NCBI GenBank assembly: GCA_051208035.1
Contig: JBPJFZ010000026.1
Coordinates: 1-19,160, forward strand
Direction of reading: 5' to 3'
Source: JACKOB01 sp024234575
GTDB taxonomy: Bacteria; Pseudomonadota; Gammaproteobacteria; Pseudomonadales; Oleiphilaceae
DNA: 19,160 nucleotides
In this document: positions 5,975-14,103 of the stretch, piece after piece
How positions within the stretch are numbered: the first letter of the stretch is position 1
Layout of the letters: every line of letters starts with the position of its first letter
Translations under genes and position numbers: made by a program
The notes under the pieces: generated by a model
What the model was told of the DNA's origin: nothing
Seen by the model: the letters and a program-made list of their open reading frames with translations, nothing else
Databases searched by the model: none

Positions 5975-8344
5975 CTATCTATTCTCCAGCCGATTGTAAT
6001 CGAAAATCCCCGCCCGCAAGAAATCTGACGACATCGCTGCTTGATGAATCAGATCGCTATGTTGCCAAAACCGGGGGTTAGTCCTGCGTATCGCAAAATT
6101 TGCAGCAAAGTTGGCATAGTCTTCTTCACTCGATAGTGTCGATATTTGCCTGACAAACTCTTCCGCTTGACTCGCCTGCAACTTAAATAAGGTGTTGGGA
6201 TATGCCCCGACAAATCCCCGTAAAATAGTGACCGTATCCTCCTGTGGAAGCCGCCGTTTCGCTTCCCCCAGCAAATGGGCGATATTGGTATGAGCGTCAT
6301 GGTGAATCAAAGTGTAATGACTAAGCGTTCCGTCTTCACTTTCCAACGTTATAAATGCTAACTGTGGCAGCCAGGAAACAGCCACACCGGACAGGCTGTC
6401 GATTCGTCGCAGGGTTTTCTCGGCAGGGCTTTGTGCTACCTCCATCGACAGCTGTTTATCCAGTGCAGGGCCGAGTCTGTCTTGCACCATTTGATACAGT
6501 TCTGCCAGTGGCTCATCAGTTTTGAAGGCGATAGCTGTATCTGCCGCTAGATTAGAATAACGGCCAAAGAGGTAGTCTTGCACTTCTTTGGTCGCGCCGC
6601 GATACCAAAAGTCACGCACTTCCAGACGTTTGTCTTTTGGTAACAACGCCAGAAAATTATACTCACCTTCCATGCGCAGAAAATCCATATAGAGCCGACT
6701 ACTTAGTTGATGCCCGGCATTACCATACACATCAAACCCTGCTACCAATAAGTAATGAATTCTTTCAAGCAAGGTGTAGCCGATTAACCAGGCGGTTTGC
6801 GGTTTTTCACCGTACAGCCCCTTAACGACGGTGGCACTGTCAAAATGACGCAGTATCGTCAACGAGGCATTCTTGTTGTCGCCGTCACCGTCCCAGATAA
6901 GATTTGTATCTATAGGAAATCGTTGCGTTAGCTTGCTTAATGCCTGTGTTTTTGTTTTCAGGTACTGTTCTTCAGATTTGGCATATTTCAGCCAGCTGAA
7001 TAAACCTGCACTACTTTCATCTTCTGCCGGCAGACGAATTTCTTTCCGGACTTTGGCAAGAAAATCTGTGTCGGTTTCGATATCAAATACATCCGGGTCT
7101 ACAAATACCGCCCAGGAGTGATCGTTAATGACGTTTAGTGCCACCTGTCCTCGACACACAGGACCTTTGATAAAGCCCATGATGGTGTATTCGGCCTCTT
7201 CCAGCATAAAACGATAACGTGCCTTAACCGGCAACTGATGAAATACGAGAAATGGATTTGATGCAATGTGGCTTTCCCAGCCGGGTAAACTGGTAACGGT
7301 ATAGTTTGCCTCCAGGAACAGCTCTGTCCAGCGCTGCAGCCTGCCAGCATCAAGGCGATAAGGCATATGTGTTTTCACGAGGACACTGTATGGCACAGGA
7401 ATCAGGCGATAGTAAACACGATCAACCCCCGGATCATCATAGGGACGACGGCCACTGATTCTCTCCAACGGCTCACCGGGTGGTGTGGCCGAACGCACCA
7501 ACTGAAAGAACCTGGGCTGCTCGTTATCTTGCGTCAACTCACCAAAATACAGGTGGGCGAGATACAAGTGCTCATACATATAGCGTGCGGTTAATTGAGC
7601 TTTCAGGCTAGGCTGATTAAAGAATTGCTCCCAACGGTCAATTTCCTTTTGCTCATCCTCGGCCACCGGCAAAGGGGGATTGATGGGGGACCCTGCAGCT
7701 ATCCAGTCAAGTAGCACTGTCTGCTCTGCACTTGCTAACCCAGGTAACGCGTAGGGCATGCCCCACAACGGTTTGCTACTGGCGTAAGACGCAAATGTCT
7801 CAATTTTGGGGCACTCTTGCTTACGACTGATATCCAGGTCAAAGCTGTCTGGTAGTTTGTCTCCTTGCGGCAGGGGATGCTGCTGTTTAAGCAGTAACAT
7901 CTGTGCTAACACACTCCCTTCAACATTCGCAGCAGGCGACGAGGTTCGTTCGTTCAGCACCGGGTGAAAATTCTTATCACGCCACTGTGCATTAGTATCG
8001 GCATCTTCGAACAGCCGGGTCAGGTTTCCAGCCAGCAAACGGCCACCATCATAGACCATGGTTTTGTTGGCGCCACGGGACAATCCCTGCCATGAATTCA
8101 GTTTTAACTGACAAGGCGCATCGTAGCAGCCATGACAAACAACACAGCGTTTGTCTAACAGGGGCTGAATCTCGGAATCAAAATTAGATTGCACGGTAAC
8201 AATTGGGTTATCAAAGCGCGAGTTGTCTGGCTCACCATAAAGGTTGTTCAAGTGGTACCCACCTACGGCGGCACACCCTGCAAGAAGAAAAAAAATTGAA
8301 ATTGCCGAAAACTCTCGCAGCTTGCGAAAAATCAAATCAAACAT
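5975..8344 (-). CDS. cti: Fatty acid cis/trans isomerase, heme-binding, lipoprotein form
   Basis: A 789-residue periplasmic enzyme of the Cti family, which converts cis-unsaturated phospholipid acyl chains to trans in place and so rigidifies the membrane under solvent, heat or osmotic stress. The heme-binding motif CVVCH is at residues 67-71, followed by further Cys (73, 78). The rest matches the family in length and layout. The N-terminus has a hydrophobic segment ending in a lipobox, LLAGC, with Cys24 as the likely lipidated residue. This suggests membrane anchoring rather than a free periplasmic form. I chose the ATG at 8344 over an upstream TTG (8383), because the signal sequence then begins normally; the ribosome site is weak (AAGAA). 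The 5' leader contains alternative G/C-rich pairings. The gene lies downstream of an outer-membrane protein gene and upstream of a 57-aa ORF. Regulation is classically at the level of enzyme access to substrate. Confidence 0.93.
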   Translation of the reverse strand: MFDLIFRKLREFSAISIFFLLAGCAAVGGYHLNNLYGEPDNSRFDNPIVTVQSNFDSEIQPLLDKRCVVCHGCYDAPCQLKLNSWQGLSRGANKTMVYDGGRLLAGNLTRLFEDADTNAQWRDKNFHPVLNERTSSPAANVEGSVLAQMLLLKQQHPLPQGDKLPDSFDLDISRKQECPKIETFASYASSKPLWGMPYALPGLASAEQTVLLDWIAAGSPINPPLPVAEDEQKEIDRWEQFFNQPSLKAQLTARYMYEHLYLAHLYFGELTQDNEQPRFFQLVRSATPPGEPLERISGRRPYDDPGVDRVYYRLIPVPYSVLVKTHMPYRLDAGRLQRWTELFLEANYTVTSLPGWESHIASNPFLVFHQLPVKARYRFMLEEAEYTIMGFIKGPVCRGQVALNVINDHSWAVFVDPDVFDIETDTDFLAKVRKEIRLPAEDESSAGLFSWLKYAKSEEQYLKTKTQALSKLTQRFPIDTNLIWDGDGDNKNASLTILRHFDSATVVKGLYGEKPQTAWLIGYTLLERIHYLLVAGFDVYGNAGHQLSSRLYMDFLRMEGEYNFLALLPKDKRLEVRDFWYRGATKEVQDYLFGRYSNLAADTAIAFKTDEPLAELYQMVQDRLGPALDKQLSMEVAQSPAEKTLRRIDSLSGVAVSWLPQLAFITLESEDGTLSHYTLIHHDAHTNIAHLLGEAKRRLPQEDTVTILRGFVGAYPNTLFKLQASQAEEFVRQISTLSSEEDYANFAANFAIRRTNPRFWQHSDLIHQAAMSSDFLRAGIFDYNRLENR

Positions 8345-8365
8345 AATGGTGTCGTTCTTTTTCTT

Positions 8366-8406
8366 GAGCCCCCTGAAACACAAAGGCTCGCAGTGATTCG
8401 AGGGGG
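8366..8406 (-). other. Possible structured leader of the cti mRNA
   Basis: Between the outer-membrane protein stop and the cti ATG, CCCCCT (8369-8374) and AGGGGG (8401-8406) can pair around a 26-base loop. GAGCC (8366-8370) and GGCTC (8385-8389) can also pair, and the two pairings share bases, so they exclude each other. No U-tract follows, so a terminator is not supported. The function is unknown. Confidence 0.3.
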
Positions 8407-8458
8407 TATTTATTTTATTTACTGGCGCAGAAAAACGCTTTCACTAACTCCCTACGGT

Positions 8459-9064
8459 TTAGTGAAGGGAAAACGTAAACGCGATTGCAGGGCGACTGAT
8501 CTGATAATCACCGCCATCAAGCAGCTGCAGATATTCAAGCTTGAGGCCAATCATATCAAAGTTGACGCCAGCTCCCGCCCCGTAAGACAGTCCAAAGTCA
8601 TTATCTTCACCATACACCTTGAAACAGACCTGGTTACAAACCGTTGTAGAGGAATCTATTCTCGCGACGGTGCCACCAAGCAAGCCATAGAGCTGAAAAA
8701 TACCGATGTTGTATTGGGGCTTGGCATATGCTGAAAAGTAGCGTTTTAAGTCAATCGTGGTGAAATCCGAGTAGGCGCTGTTACCCCAACCAAAGCGCGA
8801 TTCCAGGCCGACATATTTATCAACAATATCTACCCCAAACATGACATCCACTGTGGTGGTTTCAAAGTCACCTTTAAAATCATCTGCAGTAATACTTAAT
8901 TGCCCGGTTGAAGTACCAATGTAAAAACCACCGATGTAGTCTCCATTCGAATCTTCCGCTGCATGCGCCGAGTTCATCGCCAAGGTAGCCAGCATCACAA
9001 CTGACATAGTGGGTTTGACAATGACATTAATAAAATTTCTAGCCGCGAGCATTACCTGTCTCAT
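8459..9064 (-). CDS. Outer-membrane beta-barrel protein, small porin-like
   Basis: A 201-residue exported protein. The long signal sequence contains a basic start and a hydrophobic core around residues 18-33, ending at NSAHA-AE. The mature part has alternating hydrophobic and polar residues with many Gly, Tyr and Phe, for example YIGGFYIGTSTGQLSI and GLSYGAGAGVNFDMIGLKLEYLQLL. It ends in the aromatic pattern AIAFTFSLH, typical of an eight-stranded OmpA/OmpW-like barrel. Two Cys (VCNQVCF) may form a loop disulfide. The ATG at 9064 has AAGGA seven bases upstream. It begins 25 bases after the solute-binding gene's stop and is almost certainly co-transcribed with it. The exact family and ligand are not identifiable. 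Confidence 0.82.
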   Translation of the reverse strand: MRQVMLAARNFINVIVKPTMSVVMLATLAMNSAHAAEDSNGDYIGGFYIGTSTGQLSITADDFKGDFETTTVDVMFGVDIVDKYVGLESRFGWGNSAYSDFTTIDLKRYFSAYAKPQYNIGIFQLYGLLGGTVARIDSSTTVCNQVCFKVYGEDNDFGLSYGAGAGVNFDMIGLKLEYLQLLDGGDYQISRPAIAFTFSLH

Positions 9065-9089
9065 GTTATTTTCCTTAGTGATATTGTTA

Positions 9090-9833
9090 TTACGGTGCCC
9101 TGTAGCGCAACATAATAGCCTGATAACGGCCGTCCTGTTTAATTTTTTTCAACGCATCATTAAAGCCCGTAACGAAAGCAGCGTGATTGGGCAGCCGCTT
9201 GTTAAAACAGGCATAATATGGGGCTTCTCCAAGCCCTTTGAATTGTAATGGCGGGGCAGGTTGCATCTGCTTTAACTCATATTGAATCGTCGACTCGTAT
9301 GAATAAATAAAATCGACACGCCTGAACATCAAAAGGTTAAGCAATAGCTTGTCAGAGTTAGCGGTTTCTATTTTCTCTACACCCGCATCCAACAACTCGG
9401 ACTCTAAATTGTAGCCTCTGACAACCGCCACTTTTTTACCCCGCAGGTCACTTAGGGCCGCAACAGGTATACCGTCAGAAATATCTTCGTCTCGGTAAAA
9501 CACCCCTCGAACTGCCGTGCCGATAGGGTCAGAAAAAATGAAGTCTTCTTCTCTCTCAGGCACATAAGAGCAACTGCACAGACCGTCCCGTTGACCGGTT
9601 TTAGCCATTTCATACGCTCTATTCCAGGGGAAAAACTCAAAGGTGGCCACATGGTTCATTTCAGCGATCGTGACAGCCAAAACCTCAACGTCATAACCGG
9701 GATAATCAGACTCACCAGGAGCGGTTATTTTTTGTGGTGGGAAATAATTGCAGGCAAAAGTGATTGCTTGGTCGCCTGATGCCACACCGGGGTTAAACCC
9801 AATTAAAGCGAGCAAGACAAACAATTTATTCAT
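9090..9833 (-). CDS. Periplasmic solute-binding protein, family 3 type (orphan)
   Basis: A 247-residue exported protein of the bacterial extracellular solute-binding family 3 (amino-acid-binding fold). The signal peptide ends near VASG/D at about residue 20. The start of the first lobe shows ITFACNYFPPQKI. A typical FFPWNRAYEMAKTGQRDG stretch and SDLRGKKVAVVRGYN at the second-lobe entry identify the fold. Asp and Arg positions of a canonical amino-acid site are not obvious, and paired Cys (CSCSY) replace common residues, so the ligand may be unusual. No ABC permease or ATPase gene is adjacent. Such orphans are common in gammaproteobacteria and often have unknown roles. Its partner is the outer-membrane protein gene 25 bases downstream. 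The ATG at 9833 lacks a clear Shine-Dalgarno. Confidence 0.88.
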   Translation of the reverse strand: MNKLFVLLALIGFNPGVASGDQAITFACNYFPPQKITAPGESDYPGYDVEVLAVTIAEMNHVATFEFFPWNRAYEMAKTGQRDGLCSCSYVPEREEDFIFSDPIGTAVRGVFYRDEDISDGIPVAALSDLRGKKVAVVRGYNLESELLDAGVEKIETANSDKLLLNLLMFRRVDFIYSYESTIQYELKQMQPAPPLQFKGLGEAPYYACFNKRLPNHAAFVTGFNDALKKIKQDGRYQAIMLRYRAP

Positions 9834-9867
9834 ATTTTATATACGCGAAAAAGAAAGCAACAAGTAA

Positions 9868-9923
9868 ATTATAGCGTTAGTATTCCATAAATACTTAGCA
9901 TTGCAATTTTCCATAAATATTTA
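9868..9923 (-). promoter_or_regulatory. Promoter -10 box and paired direct repeats upstream of the solute-binding gene
   Basis: A TATAAT box on the minus strand (9868-9873) lies 34 bases before the ATG at 9833. No good -35 is visible. In its place lies TTCCATAAATACTTA (9883-9897), repeated as TTCCATAAATATTTA (9909-9923) with 14 of 15 bases identical and a 26-base period. The repeats fit an activator or repressor site controlling this promoter, and they also lie within reach of the divergent M20 peptidase gene. No binder is identifiable. Confidence 0.45.
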
Positions 9924-10007
9924 TTTTCAGGGGATTAGCCGGCCTGCAGAAGTTTAGGCCACACAAGGTATTGCCCCGTTTAACACTTCGGCATTAAGGG
10001 TATATTG

Positions 10008-11468
10008 ATGAAGCGCTTCTTCTTGTTATTCATACTGGCGGTCGCTGGTTTGGTATTGGTGCTGCTGGTAAATACGGTTACCTACCAATCACAACAGGTC
10101 CTTGTACCTGAAACATCCTCCTTACCAGCCAATCCTGCTGCGACACTTCGCCTCGCCGAGGCGCTTAAATTTGAAACTGTGTCGGTAGCTGCTAACGCTC
10201 ACCAGCACACCACCGACTTTGTAAAATTTCACCAGTTTCTATCAGATCAGTTCCCTCAGGTACACGCGACCCTCCAGAAAGAAGTGATTAACAGCCACAG
10301 CCTATTATTTCACTGGCAAGGTACTGACCCCTCTTTAAAGCCTGTACTGTATATGGCGCATATTGACGTCGTACCGGCCGACACCAGCAAGCCTGAATAC
10401 TGGCAACACGCACCATTTTCTGGTGCCATTATCGATGGCTATGTCTGGGGCCGTGGTGCACTGGATAACAAAAGCAGTTTAATGGGCCTGCTGGAGGCAA
10501 CCGAGCAGCTTATCGGCCAGGGTTTTCAGCCCAAACGCAGTATCTATTTTGCTTTCGGTCACGATGAAGAGCTGGGAGGCAAAGAAGGCAACCGGCGCAT
10601 TGCCGCACACCTGCAACAACAAGGAGTACAGCTTTCGTCAGTGCTGGATGAAGGCTTCTTTGTGCTCGACGGTATGATCCCGGGTTTGGCCGCGCCAGCG
10701 GCAATGATCGGTATCGCCGAAAAGGGTTTTCTCAGCCTAAAACTCAGCACTGAAAGTGAAGGGGGTCACTCGTCCACACCACCAAAGCACACAGCGATCG
10801 GCATGCTTAGTCAGGCCATCAACCGGCTTGAAGATAACCCTGTGCCAGGGGGGTTGGATGGGCTACTGGGGCAAACATTTGCGGCATTAGGGGCCGAAAT
10901 GCCTTTTCTTAAGAAGATGATTTTCGCCAACCTTTGGCTGTTTCAGCCAGTGGTTGAAAAGCAGCTGGCAGCAAAGCCCAGCACCAACGCACTGATGCGA
11001 ACTACCACAGCGGTGACCATGATAGAAGGTGGCATAAAAGAAAATGTACTGCCCAATACCGCCTGGGCCGTGGTTAATTTTCGTATTAGCCCCACCGATA
11101 GCGTCGATAGCGTTATCAGCTATGTGCGCAACACGATCAATGATGACCGGATCAGTATTGAGAAATACGGCGAGATGCTGGCCGAGCCATCGGCCATTTC
11201 CTCAACCCAAAGTGACAGCTACCAGCAACTGGCCAAGGCTGCCCGGCAGCACTTCCCAGGTGCCATTGTGGCGCCAGCCAATGTTGTGGGAGCTACCGAC
11301 TCTCGTCACTATCAAGGTATCGCCGATAACATCTACCGCTTTATGCCGGTTGTTTTAAGCAAAGACGATATATCCCGCTTTCATGGGCATAACGAGCGTA
11401 TCGCTATCAATGATTATCAAAGGCTGATCGGTTTTTACTACCAGATTTTACAGCGCAGTGCTGAGTGA
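10008..11468 (+). CDS. M20-family zinc peptidase, membrane-anchored
   Basis: A 486-residue di-zinc metallopeptidase of family M20, resembling the carboxypeptidase PM20D1 group. An N-terminal hydrophobic helix (about 3-24) without a clear cleavage site suggests an anchored periplasmic enzyme. Metal and catalytic residues are recognisable: His118 and Asp120 (MAHIDVVPAD), bridging Asp153 (GRGALDNKSS), catalytic Glu187 and metal Glu188 (GHDEELGG), Asp214 (LDEGFF), and the C-terminal His459/His461 (FHGHNER). The Gly-Gly-His lid-domain segment (ESEGGHSSTPP) is also typical. PM20D1-type enzymes handle N-acyl amino acids, but the substrate here is unproven. I preferred the ATG at 10008 to the TTG directly before it, since AAGGG lies 7 bases upstream. 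It stands alone, divergent from the solute-binding gene. Confidence 0.93.
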   Translation: MKRFFLLFILAVAGLVLVLLVNTVTYQSQQVLVPETSSLPANPAATLRLAEALKFETVSVAANAHQHTTDFVKFHQFLSDQFPQVHATLQKEVINSHSLLFHWQGTDPSLKPVLYMAHIDVVPADTSKPEYWQHAPFSGAIIDGYVWGRGALDNKSSLMGLLEATEQLIGQGFQPKRSIYFAFGHDEELGGKEGNRRIAAHLQQQGVQLSSVLDEGFFVLDGMIPGLAAPAAMIGIAEKGFLSLKLSTESEGGHSSTPPKHTAIGMLSQAINRLEDNPVPGGLDGLLGQTFAALGAEMPFLKKMIFANLWLFQPVVEKQLAAKPSTNALMRTTTAVTMIEGGIKENVLPNTAWAVVNFRISPTDSVDSVISYVRNTINDDRISIEKYGEMLAEPSAISSTQSDSYQQLAKAARQHFPGAIVAPANVVGATDSRHYQGIADNIYRFMPVVLSKDDISRFHGHNERIAINDYQRLIGFYYQILQRSAE

Positions 11469-11613
11469 CATCTGCGAGACGTGCGGTCACTAATAATCTA
11501 AGGCCGCAACCTCTGACCGAGCGAGAAACAACAAGGCAACTTTGTGCCCTTTGAACTATGCTTACCAATTAACCAGAACTGAGCGATAAATATCCTTTAA
11601 AAAGTGCTACCAG

Positions 11614-12852
11614 ATGAAAGAAGAGTTGCTGGAAGACCCCACCTTTGTCGATTTGTTGATGGCAAGACAACCTATCTATGACACCAATAGCCATTTGTAT
11701 GGTTACGAGTTGCTGTTTAGGGATGCTACCGGTAAAACCGCCGAAGGCGTCGGCTTTGATTTAGCCACCAGCCAGGTAGTGACTAATCTATGCACCAGCA
11801 TCAACCATCAATTCAAAGCATTAAAACAGCCGCTTTTTATTAATATCACCCGTGAATTTCTGCTTAGCGATGTGTTCTTCCCAGTAGATCCTAACGCGGT
11901 GGTACTTGAGCTTCTCGAACACACACTTGTCGATGCCGACCTGATTGCTTCGGTAAAAAGATGGCGAAGCGAGGGCTTTCGTTTTGCACTGGATGATTAC
12001 AACTTCGAACCAAAATTTGATCCGCTGATTCCCCTCATGGACTTCATTAAAGTCGATTTATTGATGCAGCCTTTAGAGGTTATTCTTGAAAAAACCAAAA
12101 ATCTCGATAAGCAACACTGTGTTCTTATCGCAGAAAAAGTCGAAGACAAAACCGTTTTATTCAAATGTCGCCAAGCCGGTTTCGATTTGTTTCAAGGATA
12201 CTACCTGGCAATGCCAGATAAAGTGTTTGGTAAAAGTATTAAACCCAGCCAACAAGGCGTGTTACAAGTTCTGAAGAAAGTGCAATCGGACAAGATCAGC
12301 ATGGACGAATTAGCCAAAACTGTCGCCCAGGAGCCCCGGCTTGTTTATCAGCTGCTACGGGTACTCAACAGCCCTGCCTGCCGCTTACCTCGAAAAGTCG
12401 AAAACATTAAAGAAGCCATAGTCTTTTTGGGTATTACCCAACTAAAAAAATGGGCCCTGCTGATACTGTTGTCATCCTCCAACGATTCCCAGATAGAACT
12501 CATCCGGATTTTATTAACCCGTGCCCGTGCCTGCGAACGCTACGCCGAGCTATCCAATCTGGTTGAAACCGAAAAGTACTTTATGGCGGGTTTGTTGTCT
12601 GGCGTGGATCTTTTATTGCAGGTAGATAAGGGGGTTGCCATGGCTCAAATAAATTTGGGAGGCGATGTACAAAAGGCGATTCTGCTGCATGAAGGTGTCA
12701 TTGGCAAAACCCTCGATAACATTTTCGATATTGAAGGCAGCCACTGGTCGCCGCTAGGAAAACTGCCCATGCAGGACCGGCGTAAAATATTTATTGCCCA
12801 TTTTGAGGCAGGGTTATGGGCGCACGAAACATTAAAAGCACTGGCAGAGTAA
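11614..12852 (+). CDS. EAL-HDOD two-domain signalling protein
   Basis: A 412-residue cytoplasmic protein with an N-terminal EAL domain (about 17-207) and a C-terminal HDOD domain (about 213-400), the YuxH/CdgJ architecture. The EAL part starts ARQPIYD and YELLFR. It keeps many c-di-GMP phosphodiesterase positions: Glu32, Asn77, Glu99, Asp127/Asp128, Lys146, Glu174 and Gln194. However, the loop normally reading DDFGTG is DDYNFEPKF, so activity is doubtful and a binding or scaffold role is possible. Relatives such as Vibrio CdgJ affect motility and biofilm. The HDOD part contains the LLRVLNSPA helix typical of that fold. The ATG at 11614 has no clear ribosome site; a later Met at residue 16 is an alternative. 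The gene ends 10 bases from rlmG, which is convergent. Confidence 0.93.
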   Translation: MKEELLEDPTFVDLLMARQPIYDTNSHLYGYELLFRDATGKTAEGVGFDLATSQVVTNLCTSINHQFKALKQPLFINITREFLLSDVFFPVDPNAVVLELLEHTLVDADLIASVKRWRSEGFRFALDDYNFEPKFDPLIPLMDFIKVDLLMQPLEVILEKTKNLDKQHCVLIAEKVEDKTVLFKCRQAGFDLFQGYYLAMPDKVFGKSIKPSQQGVLQVLKKVQSDKISMDELAKTVAQEPRLVYQLLRVLNSPACRLPRKVENIKEAIVFLGITQLKKWALLILLSSSNDSQIELIRILLTRARACERYAELSNLVETEKYFMAGLLSGVDLLLQVDKGVAMAQINLGGDVQKAILLHEGVIGKTLDNIFDIEGSHWSPLGKLPMQDRRKIFIAHFEAGLWAHETLKALAE

Positions 12853-12862
12853 TTCGTCTAAC

Positions 12863-14014
12863 TTATTGTCTGCGTGGCTTTGCCGCTTGGATGATGACAA
12901 ACTTTGCATTACTAGCCGTTAAAACGACCTGATGGAAGTGTTTTTTCAGGATCTCATGATAGCCAAGATGCCGGTTACCGATCACATATAGCTCGCCATT
13001 CGAAACAAGGTGCCGCGCAGCACCAGCAAACATTCTAACGGCAATATCCGTGTGAATTTTACTGCCTTCATGAAATGGCGGATTACACAACACAATATCA
13101 AACTTCTCCCTGGCTTCTTGCTCATCAACGCCAGAAAAGGTATCCGCTGCGATAAAATGAGCGATATTGGGTAGCAAGTTACTTACGAATGATGCTTTTG
13201 CACTTGCCAGGGCGAGATAGGACTCATCAAGAAATGTTACTGCTACGGCTGGGTTGCGCCAGGCGGCGAATATCCCGAGCGCACCATTACCACAACCCAC
13301 ATCGGCAATACGATGGGCGGCACCAACATCCGGAAAGTTTTGCAGAAAAAAACGTGTGCCCACATCAAGCTTCTGCTGGGAAAAAACATTGGCGTAACTC
13401 GTCAGTTTTAATGGTGAATCAGGAACATCATAGGTTGCGGCGGCCACTTCTGGCGGGGTGAGACACCGATCAAAGCGAGAAAAAATAAGCCGCGCTTTTT
13501 TCTGCGCCAAAGATGTCGTTGTTGGGCCAACACAACTCTCGAACAGGTCGATCATGGTTTTCGGTAAGTGCTTGACCATCCCTGTGCCGATTACACGACT
13601 ATCTGCATGTAAGTGCTGGCGCAGTTTCGTTAGCTGCCAGTGTAATAACGACAGCGTTTTGGGCAGCTGAATAATGACAACATCGTATATGCCCGACAAC
13701 TCATCCGTACTGGCAATAAAATTTACCGCATCTAGGGCAATGCTATTGCGTTCCAAGTTACTCATCATCGCCAAACGGCCGGTATGATGATCACCCCAGC
13801 TATCCGGGCCAAACTGATGCAACGATACCGCGAGTGCGCCATAGGTATCATTGACGACCAATACACGTGCCCTCGCAGGCATAGGGATGTCTTGCAGGTG
13901 TAATAGCGCCAACTCATCTGCTGCATTCCATGCGCGCAAAGTGGATTTAGGATGAAAATGCAGCACTTTCAGTTCGACTTCGGCAAAGCCGGTGTTTAAT
14001 CGATGAGCTTCCAT
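12863..14014 (-). CDS. rlmG: 23S rRNA (guanine1835-N2)-methyltransferase RlmG
   Basis: A 383-residue SAM-dependent methyltransferase matching RlmG (YgjO), which makes m2G1835 in 23S rRNA. The N-terminal half (1-190) is a degenerate methyltransferase-like domain that helps RNA binding in the RsmC/RlmG family. The C-terminal half holds the catalytic fold. Visible motifs are the NVFSQQKLDVGTRF entry (209-222), SAM motif I DVGCGNG (238-244), acidic residue Glu264 after the second strand, and the catalytic NPPF (311-314) followed by HEG. The length matches the family (about 375-390). The ATG at 14014 has a weak ribosome site. It is probably a housekeeping gene with its own promoter in the 89-base gap upstream. 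Confidence 0.93.
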   Translation of the reverse strand: MEAHRLNTGFAEVELKVLHFHPKSTLRAWNAADELALLHLQDIPMPARARVLVVNDTYGALAVSLHQFGPDSWGDHHTGRLAMMSNLERNSIALDAVNFIASTDELSGIYDVVIIQLPKTLSLLHWQLTKLRQHLHADSRVIGTGMVKHLPKTMIDLFESCVGPTTTSLAQKKARLIFSRFDRCLTPPEVAAATYDVPDSPLKLTSYANVFSQQKLDVGTRFFLQNFPDVGAAHRIADVGCGNGALGIFAAWRNPAVAVTFLDESYLALASAKASFVSNLLPNIAHFIAADTFSGVDEQEAREKFDIVLCNPPFHEGSKIHTDIAVRMFAGAARHLVSNGELYVIGNRHLGYHEILKKHFHQVVLTASNAKFVIIQAAKPRRQ

Positions 14015-14103
14015 ATCTACTGACTACACATTAAAAAGCGGATTCTAGCATATTCATCACATTGAAAATGTTTGCCTGCAGCAACCTGTAACAATCCCGG
14101 CCC

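Noticed and set aside
5744..6028. 94-codon plus-strand frame after lpxC
   Set aside because: It lies opposite the better-supported 57-aa gene and the end of cti, and it has no ribosome site.
8345..8383. Upstream TTG start extending Cti by 13 residues
   Set aside because: It would put a charged segment before the lipoprotein signal peptide; the ATG at 8344 gives a normal signal.
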